Source of the DNA: a virus
DNA: 26,504 nt
Virus record (IMG/VR): IMGVR_UViG_3300007619_000006
Coordinates: 1 to 26,504 of that record
Strand: one strand, 5' to 3'
In this document: positions 23,914 through 26,504 of the stretch, one piece after another
How positions within the stretch are numbered: position 1 is the stretch's first letter
Layout: each line of letters starts with the position of its first letter
Program-made: the position numbers and the translations under genes
Notes under the pieces: model-generated
The model's input: the letters and a program-made list of their open reading frames with translations, nothing else
The model's database searches: none
Told to the model about the DNA's origin: nothing

Positions 23914-24540
23914 TCATGCTGCCGGCGCTTGTTCCCGTTTCGGGTATGGTTTCGCAAGCGGTTCTATCTGCTTGCGCATTTCTTTGTCGAGCGGGTATAG
24001 GTAACGATGTTTAGGCTTTAATTTTTTGCTCGGTAGATCCCTATAATTCACTACAGAACCCCGTTCTCCGCTGCCCCAACCCGATGTCATAGTCCTATTG
24101 TGAACCCATTCTCCTTTATAAAACCATGCTGTACCAGGTTCAGTATCTCCTGAATAGATCCAATTTCCTGCCTGGTATATCCCACCATGATGCCCCTGTT
24201 CTGGATCTGCAAAACTAACGACAAGCCGCAATCCTTCACTCTGGATTTTCAGCATCTTTAAAGATATAGATATGATTCTGGTAACAGATGCATCATGGTT
24301 TCTTAATGCAACCCTAACAAGTTCACATACTTCGAACTGAGATAATTTATACGATGCCCCTAATGTCGGAGTGTTGCCATGACTGAATAGTATCGCTCCT
24401 ATAAAATCACCATTCTCCCAAACGCCAAACCTTGATGTCTTTCCTGCTGGCATACGCTTTGAATAATGCCAGTTCATCACAGCAAACCGCGCCGCTTCGT
24501 AGCTACACCAGTCTATTTTCAATTCAGGGCGTGAACTCAT
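23914..24540 (-). CDS. mom: Mom-family DNA modification protein (adenine carbamoylmethylation)
   Basis: 208 residues. The pattern is that of phage Mu Mom and relatives, GNAT-like proteins that turn adenine in DNA into N6-carbamoylmethyladenine and so block restriction: WHYSKRMPAGKTSRFGVWE (24-42), FIGAILFSHG (46-55), ELVRVALRNHDAS (73-85), LVVSFADPEQGHHGGIYQAG (106-125) and the close LPSKKLKPKHRYLYPLD (169-185). The ATG at 24540 overlaps the ParB-like gene by 17 bases, so the two are probably co-translated. By hand count G+C is about 42% over 24001-24480 against about 59% over 24601-24840 in the neighbour, a sign of separate origin. Function is from family resemblance. Confidence 0.85.
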   Translation of the reverse strand: MSSRPELKIDWCSYEAARFAVMNWHYSKRMPAGKTSRFGVWENGDFIGAILFSHGNTPTLGASYKLSQFEVCELVRVALRNHDASVTRIISISLKMLKIQSEGLRLVVSFADPEQGHHGGIYQAGNWIYSGDTEPGTAWFYKGEWVHNRTMTSGWGSGERGSVVNYRDLPSKKLKPKHRYLYPLDKEMRKQIEPLAKPYPKREQAPAA

Positions 24541-25072
24541 GACCGCACTCCGGGCAGGTTACTTTTGCTTTCTCATCGAGCCGCCCTTGTTCGTCAATGC
24601 CTACTGGCTGGAAGTTGGGTGCATCCAATCCTAACTCGTACAGCAGCGCGTCCACATCATCCCCGTCGTACCCCGTCCCGAGTAGCCCTTCGCTACTCGC
24701 CGCCAGCGTCTGCAGCAACTCCGCCAGGATCTCGTTATCGTACGTCGCCAAGTCGCTGTGCCGGTTGTCACCGATCAAGACCTTGATGGCGTGGATGTCG
24801 CCGTCCGTCTCGATGTATTCGACCGGGATCTTGAGCATACCGAGCGCCAGCGCCGCCTTTACGCGATGGTTGCCGGCCAATACGCGGGAATCCCGTTTGT
24901 CGACGATCACACGACCGTAAAAGCCGTTCTCCTTGAATGAGGTAGCAATCGCCCCAACATCGCCCTGACGCGGGTTCGTCTCATGCAAACGAAGTTCAGA
25001 CGGGTCCGCCATGCCGGTCTCCAGGTTAAGGAGCCGGATCGGATCGCCGTCTTTTGTTTCGATGAATGCCAT
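24524..25072 (-). CDS. ParB-like (ParB/sulfiredoxin fold) domain protein with zinc-knuckle tail
   Basis: 182 residues. The ParB-like domain covers about residues 15-110: ELRLHETNPRQGDVGAIATS, then ENGFYGRVIVDKRDSRVLAGNHR (66-70 VLAGNHR, the GHxR-like motif) and LGMLKIPVEYIETD. It continues with the usual KVLIGDNRHSDLATYDNEIL region and a C-terminal CPECGHEF zinc knuckle. In phages this domain often precedes DNA methylases; here it precedes mom. It is not a partition ParB, since no HTH domain follows and no ParA is seen. A role in DNA binding, nucleotide hydrolysis or as Mom partner is inferred. It is the first leftward gene after the palindrome region. Confidence 0.82.
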   Translation of the reverse strand: MAFIETKDGDPIRLLNLETGMADPSELRLHETNPRQGDVGAIATSFKENGFYGRVIVDKRDSRVLAGNHRVKAALALGMLKIPVEYIETDGDIHAIKVLIGDNRHSDLATYDNEILAELLQTLAASSEGLLGTGYDGDDVDALLYELGLDAPNFQPVGIDEQGRLDEKAKVTCPECGHEFTP

Positions 25073-25076
25073 AACG

Positions 25077-25095
25077 AAAAAAGTTATACTTTTTT
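25077..25095. promoter_or_regulatory. Inverted repeat just upstream of the ParB-like gene
   Basis: AAAAAAGT (25077-25084) and ACTTTTTT (25088-25095) are perfect inverted arms around TAT. It lies 4 bases before the ParB-like ATG. It shares AGTTATA with the palindrome at 25115-25135, so it may be a second operator site. On the minus strand TAACTTTT within it resembles a Bacteroidota -7 element, but no good -33 element is seen. Confidence 0.45.
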
Positions 25096-25106
25096 ATTTA
25101 GACATA

Positions 25107-25136
25107 TTGCAGACATATAACTCATTGAGTTATATT
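25107..25136 (+). promoter_or_regulatory. Candidate promoter for the rightward genes
   Basis: TTGCAG (25107-25112), an 18-base gap and TATATT (25131-25136) fit a sigma70-like promoter moderately well, and TATATTG also resembles the Bacteroidota -7 form. The 21-bp palindrome covers the gap and most of the -10, so a bound protein would block it. The predicted start of transcription is near 25143, about 35 bases before the first ATG. Confidence 0.4.
25115..25135. promoter_or_regulatory. Perfect 21-bp palindrome, likely operator
   Basis: Arms ATATAACTCA (25115-25124) and TGAGTTATAT (25126-25135) flank a single T. It stands in the 104-bp divergent gap between the ParB-like/mom genes and the rightward genes, the classic place for an operator controlling both directions. 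No T-run follows that would make it a terminator. Confidence 0.65.
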
Positions 25137-25162
25137 GTACATAGTTAATCAGTAGCACACAC

Positions 25163-25179
25163 AACCGGAGAAAACGATG
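25163..25179 (+). promoter_or_regulatory. Ribosome binding site, copy 1 of a repeated leader
   Basis: AACCGGAGAAAACGATG precedes and includes the start of the gene at 25177. The same 17 bases occur at 25472-25488. GGAG lies 6 bases before the ATG, a clearer Shine-Dalgarno than most leftward genes here have. Confidence 0.7.
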
Positions 25180-25458
25180 ACTATCACGAGTAACACGATT
25201 TACAAATGGGAGGGCGGCGGCCAAACCCAGAGTATCGATTTTATGACCGAAAACGGAACGCGGGTCCTGCTCTCGATCAGTTCTAACGGTAGCTATACCG
25301 TTGTCTATAAATACAATCAGATTGGCCGCCGCAATCGTCGTATAGGCAAAACGTTCTGGAGCCTCGACGAGATGATGGCCCACTACAAAACGATTCGTTC
25401 CGAACTTTTGGCAGCACTTCAAGAGCCCAAAGAAAACGCGTTTATCGAAACCGTATAG
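25177..25458 (+). CDS. Small protein of unknown function
   Basis: 93 residues, first rightward gene after the palindrome, with a good ribosome site. The sequence has two beta-rich segments (SIDFMTENGTRVLLSISSNG and YTVVYKYNQIG), a basic turn (RRNRRIGKTFW) and a C-terminal helix (SLDEMMAHYKTIRSELLAAL). I recognise no family. Small size, opposite orientation to the late genes and position beside an operator suggest an early gene, possibly regulatory or host-takeover, which is only context. Confidence 0.7.
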   Translation: MTITSNTIYKWEGGGQTQSIDFMTENGTRVLLSISSNGSYTVVYKYNQIGRRNRRIGKTFWSLDEMMAHYKTIRSELLAALQEPKENAFIETV

Positions 25459-25471
25459 GCCAGAAACATAT

Positions 25472-25488
25472 AACCGGAGAAAACGATG
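25472..25488 (+). promoter_or_regulatory. Ribosome binding site, copy 2 of a repeated leader
   Basis: Identical over 17 bases to the leader at 25163-25179, including the ATG of the LPD29 gene. It lies in the 27-bp gap between the two genes and confirms the start at 25486. Confidence 0.7.
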
Positions 25489-25974
25489 TCCAGATTAATC
25501 TCAACCAACGATACAGCGAAGCTCATCCGAAAAGCCTTGAAGGATAATTTTCCAGACACGAAGTTCGGTGTGCGTTCAAAAAAGTATAGCGGCGGCTCTT
25601 CGATCACAGTATCTTATACCGATGGTCCGCCTTATAAAGCCGTTAAGAAAGTGGCTGAACGGTTCGAAGGCGCCAGCTTCGACGGTATGCGAGACCTAAA
25701 GGAATACAAAACCCACGTCGACGAAAACGGAGAGATGGTCCATTATGGCCCCGATTTCGTTTTCGTAAACCGTGACTATTCCGATGCTGCTACTTACTGG
25801 GCGACTCGCTACGTGCTCGAAACCCAACACCTGACCGTCTGGCGTAACGGCGAACTTACCGACTGGGATGGTGAAGGCGATTACAACAAAGAATCAGTAA
25901 TGATCGGCCAGAGCCGCGAATACGTCGATGCTTACGCCCGGACTAGAATCCTTCAAGATTTAGATCTTTCATAG
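25486..25974 (+). CDS. LPD29 domain protein
   Basis: 162 residues. The N-terminal ~100 residues match the large-polyvalent-protein-associated domain LPD29: TAKLIRKALKDNFPDTKFGV, RSKKYSGGSSITVSYTDGPP, FEGASFDGMRDLKEY and GPDFVFVNRDYS. LPD domains are found in phage and conjugative-element proteins thought to be injected or to act on the host early; no reaction is established. The C-terminal ~60 residues (WATRYVLETQHLTVWRNGEL and on) are not recognised. It shares its leader with the gene before it and is followed at once by another small gene, so the three form one operon. Confidence 0.78.
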   Translation: MSRLISTNDTAKLIRKALKDNFPDTKFGVRSKKYSGGSSITVSYTDGPPYKAVKKVAERFEGASFDGMRDLKEYKTHVDENGEMVHYGPDFVFVNRDYSDAATYWATRYVLETQHLTVWRNGELTDWDGEGDYNKESVMIGQSREYVDAYARTRILQDLDLS

Positions 25975-25975
25975 A

Positions 25976-26173
25976 ATGAAACCAGCAGACCTCAAGGCAA
26001 AGCTCGGCAAGTACGCCGGGCTTTTGCTGTATCCCGCATTCACGCGCTCGTACTGGCGTCAGGTCGTACACAAAGATCTGACGATCCAGCCCGATCGGGT
26101 GGAGGCCATTTGTAAGGCTATTGATCAACATATCAAAGAACTAAAGCGGATTAAGAACGAGCTTAAACCGTAA
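25976..26173 (+). CDS. Small, possibly XRE-like DNA-binding protein
   Basis: 65 residues, ATG one base after the LPD29 gene stop. It is basic and helical: MKPADLKAKLGKYAGLLLYP, FTRSYWRQVVHKDLTIQPDR and EAICKAIDQHIKELKRIKNE. The middle segment resembles the recognition helix region of XRE-type HTH proteins (SxYWxxVxxxxLxPxPxRxxxI), so it could be a repressor for the nearby palindrome; the N-terminal HTH helices are not clear. Last gene of the rightward operon. Confidence 0.55.
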   Translation: MKPADLKAKLGKYAGLLLYPAFTRSYWRQVVHKDLTIQPDRVEAICKAIDQHIKELKRIKNELKP

Positions 26174-26176
26174 ATC

Positions 26177-26275
26177 TCACCCCGTGATATTCGACGGCCT
26201 GACATCAAAGAACCCCGGCTCTTCCGCCGTCGCGCCAGCCCTGGTAGAGGAGATATTTTTGGCAACCCTTACCAT
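26177..26275 (-). CDS. Possible small ORF downstream of the edge gene
   Basis: 32 residues, from MVRVAKNISSTRAGATAE to FFDVRPSNITG. The ATG lies one base after the stop of the partial gene at the edge (TGA-T-ATG), the same spacing as tape measure to hub, and the stop is 3 bases past the converging rightward gene. No family recognised. Could be chance. Confidence 0.3.
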   Translation of the reverse strand: MVRVAKNISSTRAGATAEEPGFFDVRPSNITG

Positions 26276-26276
26276 A

Positions 26277-26504
26277 TCACGCCGCCGGCTGGTTGATCCA
26301 TGAATTCTCGAGCGGCGTCCGCTCCACGGTCATACTTTCGGTGCGCGTGAGCGTCACAGTCTGCCCGTACATGCTGTAAAAGCTGACCAGCTTACGCGAT
26401 AGCTGCGCTAGGTACTTACATATCGTGTCGACATCATCCTTCGATGTGAACCGCCCCTGCTGAGCGCGGTTGTGGATCGCGGTCGCATACTGCTGTATGT
26501 GCTC
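26277..26504 (-). CDS. Partial gene of unknown function (N-terminus beyond the window)
   Basis: 75 residues open to the right edge, ending at TGA 26277-26279. The visible C-terminus reads EHIQQYATAIHNRAQQGRFT, SKDDVDTICKYLAQLSRKLV, SFYSMYGQTVTLTRTESMTV and ends ENSWINQPAA. It is helical in its first part. No stop occurs in this frame and the other minus frames are broken sooner. It is convergent with the rightward operon. No family is recognised. Confidence 0.6.
   Translation of the reverse strand, partial: EHIQQYATAIHNRAQQGRFTSKDDVDTICKYLAQLSRKLVSFYSMYGQTVTLTRTESMTVERTPLENSWINQPAA

Noticed and set aside
24524-25072. ParB-like gene as a plasmid-type partition system
   Set aside because: There is no HTH DNA-binding domain after the ParB-like fold, no ParA ATPase and no parS-like repeats nearby. 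Phage ParB-like proteins beside modification genes are a better match.
26174-26276. Bidirectional terminator between the converging genes
   Set aside because: Only a 7-bp pairing (CGACGGC at 26192-26198, GCCGTCG at 26226-26232) with a 27-nt loop and no adjacent T-run is found.

Overview
The window is a 26.5-kb piece of a tailed double-stranded DNA virus (phage or prophage), most likely a siphovirus with an HK97-type head. From about 25.1 kb down to the left edge every gene lies on the minus strand, in late-gene order: terminase small and large subunits, portal, MuF-like protein, prohead protease, major capsid protein, head-tail connector, gp10-like tail completion protein, tail terminator, major tail protein, frameshifted tail chaperones, tape measure, tail hub and receptor-binding proteins. 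Start codons are often embedded in the previous stop (ATGA, TTGA, TGATG, TAATG), so the block is probably one translationally coupled operon. No integrase, tRNA or clear bacterial gene is visible. Host cannot be fixed from the sequence. The style of the hub and post-hub tail proteins, weak Shine-Dalgarno signals and TTG starts would fit a Bacteroidota/Rhodothermota host, but this is inference.

Right end (25.1-26.5 kb). A 21-bp perfect palindrome sits in the divergent intergenic region at 25073-25176. Rightward from it run three small genes, one with an LPD29 domain, the first two sharing an identical 17-nt leader. They converge on a minus-strand gene cut by the right edge and a tiny ORF after it. 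Leftward run a ParB-like-domain protein and a Mom-family DNA modification protein. The mom gene is clearly poorer in G+C than its neighbour, suggesting separate acquisition.

Packaging and head (13.4-23.9 kb). Between the terminase and the MuF gene the head module carries an unusual load of biosynthetic enzymes: a zinc-finger protein, a SAM methyltransferase, three GT-A-like glycosyltransferases (two are paralogs) and a PAPS-type sulfotransferase. After the capsid gene comes a glycerophosphotransferase-like GT-B enzyme with a phage-head-like C-terminal extension. Because these genes overlap structural genes by a few bases they should be made together with the virion, so modification of virion proteins with sulfated sugars or polyol phosphate is a reasonable hypothesis. 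A small membrane-protein gene (15582-15701) lies just after a strong intrinsic terminator and overlaps the protease start.

Tail (1-11 kb). The tail chaperone pair has a textbook -1 frameshift signal, AAATTTT followed after 7 nt by a stem-loop. The left edge is an open, unterminated reading frame of at least 1150 codons encoding a giant tail/receptor-binding protein with two DUF2341-like plus LamG-like lectin modules, Ser-Gly linkers and a possible beta-propeller start. Its second half is paralogous to the 310-residue protein just upstream, showing a duplication. Ser-Gly-rich segments recur in several virion proteins.
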